This document shows positions 10,104-18,406 of a stretch of 64,000 nucleotides of DNA, piece by piece. The notes under the pieces are model-generated. The model did not search any database. It saw only the letters and a program-made list of their open reading frames with translations, and was not told where the DNA came from. Source of the DNA: Sphingobium sufflavum (GTDB lineage: Bacteria > Pseudomonadota > Alphaproteobacteria > Sphingomonadales > Sphingomonadaceae). The first letter of the stretch is position 1. Every line of letters starts with the position of its first letter. Location of the stretch: contig NZ_JAJSSH010000008.1 in the NCBI RefSeq assembly GCF_021403115.1, positions 124,001 to 188,000 on the forward strand, written 5' to 3'. The translations under genes were made by a program, and so were the position numbers.

Positions 10104-11813
10104 ATGGGCCAGCATCGAACGACAGGGATGATCTGCCTCGCGGCCGTTCTGCTGGGCCTGATGGTCAGCCTGATCGCACGGGGCACCAGCGACATCTTCC
10201 CGCTGTATCAGGTGCAGAGCCAGGACCTGCCCATCCTCATCGCGCTGCCGCCGCTGCTGATCCTGACCATCCTGTTCGCGCCGCGCCTGCCGCTGCCCGA
10301 TCGCCTGCCCCCTCGCCCCGTGCTGATCCTGTCGGGCGGGATCCTGGTCGCGCTGCTGGGCTGGGGCAGCCATGCGCTGATGGGCGATTTCCCCCTGTCG
10401 CGGGACGAGCATATGGTCGTGTTCGACATGGCGGTGTTCGACAAGGGCCGCATCGCGGCACCCCTCGCCCCCGCATGGCGCGCCTATGCCGAGACGCTGG
10501 TGCCCGCCTTTCTGGCGAAGATGGACAATCCCCTCGCCCTCGTTTCCGACTATCTGCCGGCCAACGCCTGGTTGCGGCTGGCCTTTTCCAGGATCGCCGA
10601 TCCGGCCTTCTTCAACCCCATGCTCGTCCTCGTCGGCGCGCTCGCCCTGCATGACATTGCCAAGCGGGCGTTCGGGGCGGATGTCCGGGCGCGCTGGGTC
10701 GTCTTCCTGATCTATGCCCTGTCGACGCAGATGCTCGTCACCGCGATGACGACCTATGCGATGACCGCCCATATGGCGCTGAACCTCGTCTGGCTGGCCG
10801 CTTTCCTGCGCGGCGGGCGGGCCGGGCATGGCGTGGCGATCCTGACCGGATTTGTGGCGATGGGGCTGCACCAGATCGTCTTTCACCCGCTGTTCGTCGC
10901 CCCCTTCCTGCTGTGGCGCCTGCGGGACGGACAATGGCGGCTGGTGCTGCTCTATGGCGCCGCCTATCTGGCGATGACCGGATGCTGGGTCGGCTATTCC
11001 CACTGGGCGGCGACAGCGGCGGGCGGGGTTGCAGCACACGGAGCCGCAGGGCCGCCGGACAATTTCTTCGTCCGCCGCGTGCTGCCGCTGCTGGTCGAGC
11101 GCGACCCGCTGACCATCCCCTATATGATCCTGAACCTGTTGCGGTTCGTCGCCTGGCAGAATCTGGCGCTGCTGCCGCTGCTGGTCGCCGCCCTGCCGCT
11201 GGGCTGGCGGGACCGGGGCGTGGCCGGGCCGTTGCTGTGGGGTGTGGTCCTGCTGCTGGTCTTCATCAGCTTTATCCTGCCTTTTCAGGGGCATGGATGG
11301 GGATACCGCTATCTGCACCAGTTGCTGGGCAGTTTCGCGCTGCTGGGCGGGTTCGGCTATCGCAGGCTGGCCGACCGGATCGGGACGAAGGCCGATGGCC
11401 TAGTCTGGGTGCTGAGCGCCGCCACGCTGCTGGGCGCGATGCCGGTGCTGCTGGCGCGCGTGGACGGCTTTGTCGCGCCGCATGTCGCGCTGGAACGGAC
11501 CATCGCCGCGCGGCGCAGCGATTTCGTACTGATCGACACCAGCGTCTCGCCCAGCACAGACGGGCGCTGGACCGCCAATGCGATAGACCATGTGCGCAAC
11601 CGGCCCGACCTCGACAATCACCCGCTGCGCTTCTCCTCCCGCACGATGACGGCGCCGATGCTGGCCGAACTGTGCCGCCGGGGCACGCTATCGCTGGTCA
11701 CGCGCGCCGACATGCACCACGCCGGTTTCGCGCCGACCCTGCCGGAGGACAGCCCACGCTTCCGGGCGCTGGTCGGGACGCTGGGGGATGCGCGCTGCCT
11801 GCGGCGGCCCTGA
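10104..11813 (+). CDS. Polytopic membrane protein, GT-C type glycosyltransferase-like
   Basis: 569 residues with about ten hydrophobic segments. After the N-terminal membrane segments there is an acidic loop L-S-R-D-E-H-M-V-V-F-D (residues ~111-121), placed like the catalytic acidic residues of the GT-C/PMT superfamily, which uses polyprenyl-phosphate sugars on the outer face of the inner membrane. The ATG at 10104 follows GGGAGAGG. The neighbouring 2OG oxygenase gene starts 58 bases later on the same strand, and GT2, GtrA and methyltransferase genes face it. The donor and acceptor are unknown; the enzymatic role is inferred from topology and context. Confidence 0.65.
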   Translation: MGQHRTTGMICLAAVLLGLMVSLIARGTSDIFPLYQVQSQDLPILIALPPLLILTILFAPRLPLPDRLPPRPVLILSGGILVALLGWGSHALMGDFPLSRDEHMVVFDMAVFDKGRIAAPLAPAWRAYAETLVPAFLAKMDNPLALVSDYLPANAWLRLAFSRIADPAFFNPMLVLVGALALHDIAKRAFGADVRARWVVFLIYALSTQMLVTAMTTYAMTAHMALNLVWLAAFLRGGRAGHGVAILTGFVAMGLHQIVFHPLFVAPFLLWRLRDGQWRLVLLYGAAYLAMTGCWVGYSHWAATAAGGVAAHGAAGPPDNFFVRRVLPLLVERDPLTIPYMILNLLRFVAWQNLALLPLLVAALPLGWRDRGVAGPLLWGVVLLLVFISFILPFQGHGWGYRYLHQLLGSFALLGGFGYRRLADRIGTKADGLVWVLSAATLLGAMPVLLARVDGFVAPHVALERTIAARRSDFVLIDTSVSPSTDGRWTANAIDHVRNRPDLDNHPLRFSSRTMTAPMLAELCRRGTLSLVTRADMHHAGFAPTLPEDSPRFRALVGTLGDARCLRRP

Positions 11814-11871
11814 CGCCCTGCAACCGGTTGTTAACCATGATCGGCGAGAATGGCGGCAAAGGAGTGCCCCA

Positions 11872-12693
11872 TTGCCCGTTCGCACCGAAATCGCAGACCT
11901 GATCGCGGCGCGGCTGGAGCCGGTCGTGGATGACCTCGCGCGCGCGTTCCAGACGCCGGGCAAGATCCCGTCCTGCCAGATCGACGACCTGCTGCCGCCC
12001 GAGCTGGCGCGGGAGATCCATGACCGCTTTCCCCAGTCCGACCGCATGATGCTCAAGAAATCCATCAAGGAAAACAAGCATGTGGCGGCACAGATGAATA
12101 GTTATGATCCACTGCTGGAGGAGATTGTCTATGCCTTTCAAGACCCGCGCATCGTTGCACTGATCGCCCGGCTGACGGGGCTGGAGGGGCTCGATCCCGA
12201 TGTCGACCTCTATGCGGGCGGGATCAGCGCCATGTCGAAGGGAGCCTATCTGCGCCCCCATCTCGACAATTCGCACGATCGCAAGCGACAGCGGTATCGG
12301 GTGCTGAACCTGCTCTATTATGTGACGCCGGACTGGCGGGAGGAATTTGGCGGCTCCCTGCAACTGTGGGATGAGGGGCCGCGTGGTCCTGCGCGGACTT
12401 TTCCCAGCCGGTTCAACAGCCTGGTCATCATGGTGACGAACAAGGCGTCCTGGCACTCGGTCAACGAGGTGCGGCATGACGGGCGGCGGTGCTGCGTCTC
12501 CAACTATTATTTCTCCCGCCAGTCACCCGATGCGGAGGAGTATTTCCATGCGACATCCTTCCGCGGCGAACCGGGGCAGGTTCCGGCGGATCTGGTGATG
12601 CGGGCGGACAATGCGCTGCGCACCGCCGCGCTCAGGATATTGGGGGACAAATGGACCAACCCGCATGTCTATGACCGGGGCCGCGAGGGATAG
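11872..12693 (+). CDS. 2-oxoglutarate/Fe(II) oxygenase family protein
   Basis: 273 residues. The double-stranded beta-helix iron ligands are visible: H-L-D in L-R-P-H-L-D-N-S and the distal His in S-W-H-S-V-N-E-V, followed by R-R for 2-oxoglutarate. A TTG at 11872 follows A-A-A-G-G-A-G by 7 bases and is my chosen start; the ATG at 11788 would overlap the upstream gene by 26 bases and lacks such a site. It follows a GT-C-like protein, so it may hydroxylate a surface glycan or lipid-linked sugar, though prolyl-hydroxylase-like activity on protein is equally possible. It converges with a GtrA gene 12 bases away. Confidence 0.82.
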   Translation: MPVRTEIADLIAARLEPVVDDLARAFQTPGKIPSCQIDDLLPPELAREIHDRFPQSDRMMLKKSIKENKHVAAQMNSYDPLLEEIVYAFQDPRIVALIARLTGLEGLDPDVDLYAGGISAMSKGAYLRPHLDNSHDRKRQRYRVLNLLYYVTPDWREEFGGSLQLWDEGPRGPARTFPSRFNSLVIMVTNKASWHSVNEVRHDGRRCCVSNYYFSRQSPDAEEYFHATSFRGEPGQVPADLVMRADNALRTAALRILGDKWTNPHVYDRGREG

Positions 12694-12705
12694 GCAGGGC
12701 CGCGA

Positions 12706-13086
12706 TCAGGACCGCTGGCGTCGCCGGACGGCCCAGCGGGTCATGAGGAAATTATAGACGGTCATGACGACCGTCGCCACCGGCGCGGCCAGCACCATCG
12801 GCAGGCGCAGCGCGTCGTGGAACAGGCCGACGGCAAAGGTCGCCATGGCGAGGCTGCTGAGGGAGCCGAGCAGGAACCGGCCGAACGCGGGCCAGTTGAC
12901 GGTCGCGTCGAACGTCCAGGATGCATGGGCGAGATAGCTCAGCGGCAGCATCAGCACGAAGGTCAGCAATACCGAGACGGCATAATGCAGCCCCGCCGCA
13001 TCCCCGCCGATCAGGATGATATTGTTGAAGAGGGCGCAGGCCGCACCGACCAGCAGGTAGCGGCCCGGCTCCCGCCGCCCCGTCAT
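12706..13086 (-). CDS. GtrA-family membrane protein
   Basis: 126 residues with four hydrophobic segments and the GtrA pattern (R-Y-L-L-V-G-A-A-C-A-L-F-N-N-I near the N-terminus, W-T-F-D after segment two, Y-N-F-L-M-T-R-W at the end). GtrA proteins are thought to flip or pass polyprenyl-phosphate-linked sugars in surface polysaccharide modification. It is last in the minus-strand glycan operon, 13 bases after the methyltransferase. A second GtrA gene lies at 16105-16521. Confidence 0.85.
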   Translation of the reverse strand: MTGRREPGRYLLVGAACALFNNIILIGGDAAGLHYAVSVLLTFVLMLPLSYLAHASWTFDATVNWPAFGRFLLGSLSSLAMATFAVGLFHDALRLPMVLAAPVATVVMTVYNFLMTRWAVRRRQRS

Positions 13087-13099
13087 GCCGCAAAGACCG

Positions 13100-13729
13100 T
13101 CACGCGGCGAAAACCAGCGTGTAGTTGTTCGTCCAGGGCGCGATATGCCCCTCCTCCACGCAGCGCAGCGCCGGGAGCCGGTCGAGGATCAGGCTCTTTG
13201 CCTGATCGGGGACGAGATGGCTGACCCGGTCGCCCGTCAGCCAGCGGTCGCCCGCATGGCACAGCCAGTGGATCGGCGTCGCGGCCTTGCCCCAGTCCTT
13301 CAGGATGAAGCGGCCGCCGGGGGCCAGCGCCTGCCCGATGGCGCCCACGATCTCCGCGCGCAGGGCGACGGGGATATGGTGCATGACGTCGGAGAGGATG
13401 ATGAGGTCGAATGCGCCGGGATGGTCGCGGGCCACGTCCTGCACGGCGGCGACCCGGAACTCCACCCGGTCGCGCGGGCCATCATAGAGACGTCCCACGC
13501 GCGGCGTGATGTCGATGCCCAGAATGTCCGCCTGCGGGAAGATGCGGGCCAGCACTTCCGTCACCGCCCCCTCCCCGCAGCCGACCTCCAGAATCTTGCG
13601 CGCACCGGGCGACCAGCCGGCAATCTTCGCGGCATAATCGTCCAGGTCGAGGAAGAGGCCACGATAGAGGTCGGAAACCCGTCGTTCATGCGGGCCGAAC
13701 ATCGCGCGAACGGTGGAACCAAGCGGCAT
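13100..13729 (-). CDS. Class I SAM-dependent methyltransferase
   Basis: 209 residues. The AdoMet-binding motif I is I-L-E-V-G-C-G-E-G-A-V-T (residues ~45-56), with an acidic D-I-T after strand two and D-L-I-I-L-S-D-V-M-H-H as motif II/III. The start at 13729 (M-P-L-G-S-T-V-R-A-M) leaves one base after the stop of the upstream glycosyltransferase, so the two are translationally coupled. Position inside a GT2/GtrA operon suggests a sugar or lipid acceptor, but the substrate cannot be read from the sequence. Confidence 0.85.
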   Translation of the reverse strand: MPLGSTVRAMFGPHERRVSDLYRGLFLDLDDYAAKIAGWSPGARKILEVGCGEGAVTEVLARIFPQADILGIDITPRVGRLYDGPRDRVEFRVAAVQDVARDHPGAFDLIILSDVMHHIPVALRAEIVGAIGQALAPGGRFILKDWGKAATPIHWLCHAGDRWLTGDRVSHLVPDQAKSLILDRLPALRCVEEGHIAPWTNNYTLVFAA

Positions 13730-13730
13730 G

Positions 13731-14675
13731 TCACAATACTCCGCAAAGGCGCGCCCGCAAACGCGGGGCCGCCCGTTCGAGGATACGGGATTCATAGAGA
13801 TAACGCAGGGCGTCGACGGGGCCGAGGCCGAGAAAGCGGCGCAGCGTCGGCCACAGCGAACCGCCCTGCCCCGCCGCCGTTCCGGCAAGGCCACAGTTGA
13901 TGTCCACCGACGCCATCGCCCGCGCGCGCAGGCGGCGGTCGCGGTTCAGCCCGAATTCGGGGCCGTGACGCTCCAGCACCCGGTCGAACTGGCCGCGCAA
14001 CGCATCGGCATCGCGGCTGCCGGTCATGGTGAGCGACTGGCCATGCACCCGGAAAGCGGTCGTCGCGCGCGCGCGCACCGCGATCGGGCCGGTGCGGGCG
14101 AGTTTCAGGTAGAGATCCCAGTCGCCGGTGTACCACAGCGCATGGTCCATGCCGCCCACCGCCAGCCAGGCGTCGCGCCGCACCACGGGCGAGGGAATGG
14201 CGAGGAAATTCTGCACGATCAACCGCCGCCCGAATAGCGCGCCGGGCAGGAGGCCGGGGGCGAAGGGGGGCGACCACTGGCCGATGTCCCGGCCCCGGTC
14301 ATCGACCAGCCGCGACGCCGCGACATGCATGACGGCGTCCGGCGCGGCGGCGATGCTGGCGCGGATCGCATCGACATGGCCCGCCAGCCACAGATCATCC
14401 TGATGCAGCATGGCGACATGGGGGGCCGCGGCCTGCGCCACGCCCAGGTCGGTCTTTTCCGGCCAGGGCAGCACGTCCTGTACCGCGATATGGCGCAGGT
14501 CCAGATCGGCGGCGTAGCGCGCGGCAATATCCCGGCATGCGGTGTCGGGGCTGCTGTCGTAAAGCAGGAATTCGATGCCGTCGGTCCGCTGCGCGCGCAC
14601 GCTGTCCAGCGTGGCGGCCAGATAACGCGCCCCGCCATGGACCGGCAGGATGACGGACAGCCAGGGTTGGGCCAT
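13731..14675 (-). CDS. Family 2 glycosyltransferase
   Basis: 314 residues with a GT-A fold. The N-terminus W-L-S-V-I-L-P-V-H-G-G-A-R-Y-L is the nucleotide-sugar strand, and M-L-H-Q-D-D-L-W replaces the usual D-x-D metal site. A later T-G-D-W-D-L-Y-L-K segment resembles the acceptor/base region. The start at 14675 lies 4 bases after the upstream GT2 stop. No membrane segments are seen, so it is a cytoplasmic transferase acting in glycan assembly. Confidence 0.88.
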   Translation of the reverse strand: MAQPWLSVILPVHGGARYLAATLDSVRAQRTDGIEFLLYDSSPDTACRDIAARYAADLDLRHIAVQDVLPWPEKTDLGVAQAAAPHVAMLHQDDLWLAGHVDAIRASIAAAPDAVMHVAASRLVDDRGRDIGQWSPPFAPGLLPGALFGRRLIVQNFLAIPSPVVRRDAWLAVGGMDHALWYTGDWDLYLKLARTGPIAVRARATTAFRVHGQSLTMTGSRDADALRGQFDRVLERHGPEFGLNRDRRLRARAMASVDINCGLAGTAAGQGGSLWPTLRRFLGLGPVDALRYLYESRILERAAPRLRARLCGVL

Positions 14676-14679
14676 GCGA

Positions 14680-15939
14680 TCAGGCCCCGATGGTCGGGGA
14701 CCAGGAGTCCGGCAGCCCGGTCGGCGCGGGGGACGCGGACGCGAGGAAACGCGCCTGATGGCCGCCCAATATGGCCATGAGGAAACCGCCCAGCATCGTC
14801 TGGATGCCCAGCGTGACGAGCAGCGCGCCCAGCGTGGGCAGGAAGATATTGTCCGCCATGCCATAATGACGCCCCACCCATTGCGCATAGACGGTGGCCA
14901 GCACGCCGCCGCCCGCGCACAGGCTGGCCAGCCCCGCGATCAGCGCATGTTCCAGCGTCGCGACGCGCGTCACCGTGCGGGACAGGCGTCCGGGCATACG
15001 GTATCCGGTCTTGAGCGCATAGACCTGTCCCGCCAGCGTCAGCAGCAGGGCGAGATGGCCGACGGTCAGCAGTCCCGAACCGATGATCGTCCAGTAATCG
15101 CCCACCGCCGGAAAACTGCCCGGACGACCATATTGCAGGGCCGCCTGACCCATGATGATCGTGCCCAGCAGCACCGCGAGCAGGCCCGGAACGCCGAACA
15201 GCCAGTTGGGGGCCAGCATCAGCAGATAGCGCAGGTGCCGCCAGCCATCGCGCCACGGGCGCAGATGCGGCGGCCGTTCGCGCAGGTCGGGGGAGAGCGT
15301 CGCCGGAACCTGCGCGATGGGCAGGCGGAGAAGGGCCGCCTTGATGACCATCTCGCTGGCGAACTCCATGCCGGTGCCCGACAGGTTGAGGCGCAGGAAG
15401 CTATCCTTGCGGATCGCCCGCAGGCCGCAATGCGCGTCCTTGATGCCCGCGCGGAAAAAGAGGTTGAGGGTGCCGGTCAGCACCGGATTGCCGATGTAGC
15501 GATTCTTCCACGGCATGGCCCCCGGCGCGATACCGCCGTCGAAGCGCGACCCCATGCACAGCGCATGGCCGTCCAGCAGCTTGCCGATCATCGCCACGCC
15601 GTCGGTGAAATCATAGCTGCCATCGCAGTCGCCCATCAGGATGAAGCGGCCCAGCGCGGCATGACCGCCGCCGATCAGCGCCGCGCCATAGCCCCGCTCC
15701 GCCACCGGCACGACCCGCGCGCCCAGCGCGGTCGCCAGCGCCTGGCTGCCGTCGGTCGAGCCATTGTCCGCGATCACGATCTCGCCGGTAATGCCATAAG
15801 CGTCGGCGATGCGACGCAGCGCCTCATGCGCGTTGGCGATGCAATGGGGAAGCGACTGCACTTCGTCGAGGCACGGCATCAAAATGGTGACGTCGACGGC
15901 GGCTGCGTCTGTAAAGACAGCCTTGCTGGACTGAAACAT
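14680..15939 (-). CDS. Membrane-anchored family 2 glycosyltransferase, DPM1/GtrB-like
   Basis: 419 residues. The N-terminal GT2 domain (V-T-I-L-M-P-C-L-D-E, I-V-I-A-D-N-G-S-T-D-G-S, metal site M-G-D-C-D-G-S-Y-D) is followed by about four C-terminal membrane segments (from residue ~235). This architecture makes polyprenyl-phosphate sugars for later use by GT-C enzymes. Two GtrA proteins and a GT-C-like protein are encoded nearby, matching a GtrA/GtrB/GT-C style pathway. It leads the operon whose next gene starts 4 bases after its stop. Confidence 0.87.
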   Translation of the reverse strand: MFQSSKAVFTDAAAVDVTILMPCLDEVQSLPHCIANAHEALRRIADAYGITGEIVIADNGSTDGSQALATALGARVVPVAERGYGAALIGGGHAALGRFILMGDCDGSYDFTDGVAMIGKLLDGHALCMGSRFDGGIAPGAMPWKNRYIGNPVLTGTLNLFFRAGIKDAHCGLRAIRKDSFLRLNLSGTGMEFASEMVIKAALLRLPIAQVPATLSPDLRERPPHLRPWRDGWRHLRYLLMLAPNWLFGVPGLLAVLLGTIIMGQAALQYGRPGSFPAVGDYWTIIGSGLLTVGHLALLLTLAGQVYALKTGYRMPGRLSRTVTRVATLEHALIAGLASLCAGGGVLATVYAQWVGRHYGMADNIFLPTLGALLVTLGIQTMLGGFLMAILGGHQARFLASASPAPTGLPDSWSPTIGA

Positions 15940-16104
15940 GAATGCATTCCCCGGATGGTCGGGACCAAGCTGTAAAGGGAAATGGTAAACCCTTCCCTAA
16001 ACCGGCGGTTGGACGGGGCATGGTTTCGAGGGAGGGCCGATGCCCCCTGCGCCATGCGAGACCGTGGATTCAGCGGTTTTTCGGCAGGGGGTGGGTTGCG
16101 CGGA

Positions 16105-16521
16105 TCAGGCGCGCGCGATCATCCGCGACATGAAGAAATTGCCGACCAGTTGCGGCGGCGTCACCCCCACCTTTGCCACCACCACCAGCACCGCACCGGG
16201 CAGCCGGAGGGGCATCGCGGCCTCCAGCCAATGAACGAGGATCGCCATCAGCCAGGACGCGATCAGGATCACCAGCAGCGTATAGACCAGATAGAGGATG
16301 AGACGCGGCGAGGCGACACCGGCCTTGCCGTCATGGATATGGCGCGACGACAGCAGATAGACCATGGCGGCGGTAATCAGCGAGCTGGCGATATTGGCGA
16401 CCGCCGCGTGCCAGCCCGCATAGGTGAGCGCCAGCAGCAGAGCCATGTCGACCAGCCAGCAGGCACCCGACAACAGGGTGAAGCGCAACAGGTCGCGGTG
16501 GACCGGCGAAAGGAAACGCAT
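16105..16521 (-). CDS. GtrA-family membrane protein (second copy)
   Basis: 138 residues with four hydrophobic segments: L-L-R-F-T-L-L-S-G-A-C-W-L-V-D-M at the start, S-S-R-H-I after segment two and G-N-F-F-M-S-R-M at the end, as in GtrA. The ATG at 16521 is chosen; a TTG at 16530 is in frame. It lies 165 bases upstream of the GtrB-like glycosyltransferase on the same strand and is the natural partner for it in moving lipid-linked sugar across the membrane. Confidence 0.82.
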   Translation of the reverse strand: MRFLSPVHRDLLRFTLLSGACWLVDMALLLALTYAGWHAAVANIASSLITAAMVYLLSSRHIHDGKAGVASPRLILYLVYTLLVILIASWLMAILVHWLEAAMPLRLPGAVLVVVAKVGVTPPQLVGNFFMSRMIARA

Positions 16522-16756
16522 GGCCTTCAACTATCCAATGCCTCTTGCCCAGAGAGTCGATCCGCCCATGGAATCGACAGGCCAATCATAGCCAAAGCCG
16601 GTTAACAGCAGATGGCCCGAAAGACAGTCCCCGCCCCTACATTTTGCGACAAATATCCGGGCGGGCGACAATCGCCTGATACAATACAGCCCTAGAGGAG
16701 ATGTCAGCGGCGCAGCCTGTCTGCGCCATATCTTTCAGGCACAAGGATGTGGGTTC

Positions 16757-17593
16757 ATGAATCACCGTCTTCTCTCGATACTGGCCGCCGGGACATTGCT
16801 GGCCGGGGGTGCTGCGGCGCTGGCGCAATCGCCCGTCGCACCGCCGCCAACGCGCGCCGGCCACCCCGTCCTCGATGCGCTGGACAGCAACAAGGACGGG
16901 GTCATCACCCGCGCCGAATTCACCGCCGCCCTCGACCAGCGGTTCGCCGCGCTCGACACCGACCGCAACGGCATCATCACCCCGGCCGAGCGGCAGGCGC
17001 AGCGCGACACGCTGCGCGACCAGAGGCTGGGCGCGCGGTTCGCCGCCATCGACAGCGACAAGAATGGTCAGATCAGCCCCGCCGAGTTCCGCGCCGCACA
17101 CGACCGCAAGTACGCGCCGGGCAAGGGAGGGGCATCCGGCAAGGACGCTGGCGCCCCGCCCCCGCCGCCCGGTGGCCCGCGCTTCGGCAAGGGACCGGAT
17201 GGCGGCCCCGATGCCGGTCCGCACGGTGAAGGCCGGGGCGACCGGGATCAGGGCGGTCACGGGCGTGGCGGCTGGGGCGACCATGGTGGCCATGGTGGTC
17301 ATGGCGCGCGCGGTTGGGGCAAAGGCCCCGGTGGCGTGTTCGGCGATGGCTTTGCCGGTGGGCGCGATGGCAGCGTTCAGGGCGACATCAGCAAGGCCGA
17401 CTTCGTGAAGCGCCCGCTCGCCCTGTTCGATCGGATCGACAGCAATCATGATGGCAAGATCACCGCCGCAGAGCGCGACGCCGCCGGTGGATTGCGGGGC
17501 GGATGGCGGGGTGGCTTCCGGGGCCACCATGGCGGCCCCGCGCCGGAAGGCAGGGCCCCGAACACGGCCCCAAACAAGGCTCCGGCCAAGTAA
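16757..17593 (+). CDS. Exported EF-hand protein with Gly/His-rich middle
   Basis: 278 residues with a signal peptide (cut near A-L-A-Q, residue ~24). Four canonical calcium-binding loops are present: D-S-N-K-D-G-V-I-T, D-T-D-R-N-G-I-I-T, D-S-D-K-N-G-Q-I-S and D-S-N-H-D-G-K-I-T. The first three are consecutive; the fourth follows a ~110-residue Gly/His/Pro-rich segment with repeated G-G-H-G. Proteins like this are periplasmic calcium or metal binders. It sits directly upstream of an OmpR-type two-component pair with a GC-rich hairpin between them. Confidence 0.87.
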   Translation: MNHRLLSILAAGTLLAGGAAALAQSPVAPPPTRAGHPVLDALDSNKDGVITRAEFTAALDQRFAALDTDRNGIITPAERQAQRDTLRDQRLGARFAAIDSDKNGQISPAEFRAAHDRKYAPGKGGASGKDAGAPPPPPGGPRFGKGPDGGPDAGPHGEGRGDRDQGGHGRGGWGDHGGHGGHGARGWGKGPGGVFGDGFAGGRDGSVQGDISKADFVKRPLALFDRIDSNHDGKITAAERDAAGGLRGGWRGGFRGHHGGPAPEGRAPNTAPNKAPAK

Positions 17594-17602
17594 TCCGCCG
17601 TC

Positions 17603-17639
17603 CCGCCCGGCCCTGGACTTGCTTTCCGGGGCCGGGCGG
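17603..17639 (+). terminator. Strong GC hairpin after the EF-hand gene
   Basis: Arms CCGCCCGGCCC (17603-17613) and GGGCCGGGCGG (17629-17639) with a 15-base loop, starting 10 bases after the EF-hand stop. No T-run follows, so it may weaken read-through into the response-regulator gene rather than end transcription fully. Confidence 0.5.
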
Positions 17640-17686
17640 CGGCACAAGGGGTTGCGAACAGGTCGCAATAGAGGCACGGAATTTTC

Positions 17687-18406
17687 ATGACGCAAAAGCC
17701 GCATATTCTTCTGGTCGATGACGAGCGGTCGATCCGCGATCCGCTGACCAGCTTCCTGACGAAGAACGGCTATCGCGTCACGGCCGCCGCCGATGCGGAA
17801 TCCGCCCGCCGCACGCTGAACAGCAGCGCCATCGACATGCTGATCCTCGACATCATGATGCCGGGCGAGGACGGCCTCAGCCTGTGCCGCCATGTCCGGG
17901 AAAAGGGCGAGATGCCCGTCATCCTGCTGACCGCCCGGTCGGAGGAGACGGACCGTATCGTCGGGCTGGAGATGGGCGCGGACGATTATGTCGTAAAGCC
18001 CTTCTCCCCGCGCGAACTGGTCGCCCGGATCAAGACGATCCTGCGCCGTGCGGGCGCGGGCGCGGCGCGCGAGACCGCCCCACCCACCCGCGCCTTCCTC
18101 TTCGCCGACTGGGCGCTCAACACCGATGACTGGACATTGACCGGCGCGGACGGCGTGGCCATTCCGCTCAGCACCGCCGATTACCGCCTGCTCATCGCCT
18201 TTCTGGAGCGACCGCGCCAGGTGCTGACCCGCGACCAGTTGCTGGACCTGACACAGGGGCGCGAGGCCAATCCCTTCGACCGCGCCATCGACAACCAGAT
18301 CAGCCGCCTGCGCCGCAAGATCGAACCCGACCCCAAGTCGCCCAGCCTCATCAAGACGGTGTGGGGCGGCGGCTATATGCTTTCTGCGGATGTGACGCGC
18401 TCATGA
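17687..18406 (+). CDS. OmpR-family response regulator
   Basis: 239 residues. The receiver domain (1-~120) has acidic pair D-D-E, phospho-acceptor Asp in M-L-I-L-D-I-M-M-P-G and Lys in V-V-K-P-F. A winged helix DNA-binding domain fills residues ~140-235 (L-L-I-A-F-L-E-R-P, V-W-G-G-G-Y-M-L at the end). Its TGA overlaps the ATG of the cognate kinase gene. The pair resembles EnvZ/OmpR-type systems. The target is unknown, but the upstream EF-hand protein is the nearest candidate. Confidence 0.93.
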   Translation: MTQKPHILLVDDERSIRDPLTSFLTKNGYRVTAAADAESARRTLNSSAIDMLILDIMMPGEDGLSLCRHVREKGEMPVILLTARSEETDRIVGLEMGADDYVVKPFSPRELVARIKTILRRAGAGAARETAPPTRAFLFADWALNTDDWTLTGADGVAIPLSTADYRLLIAFLERPRQVLTRDQLLDLTQGREANPFDRAIDNQISRLRRKIEPDPKSPSLIKTVWGGGYMLSADVTRS

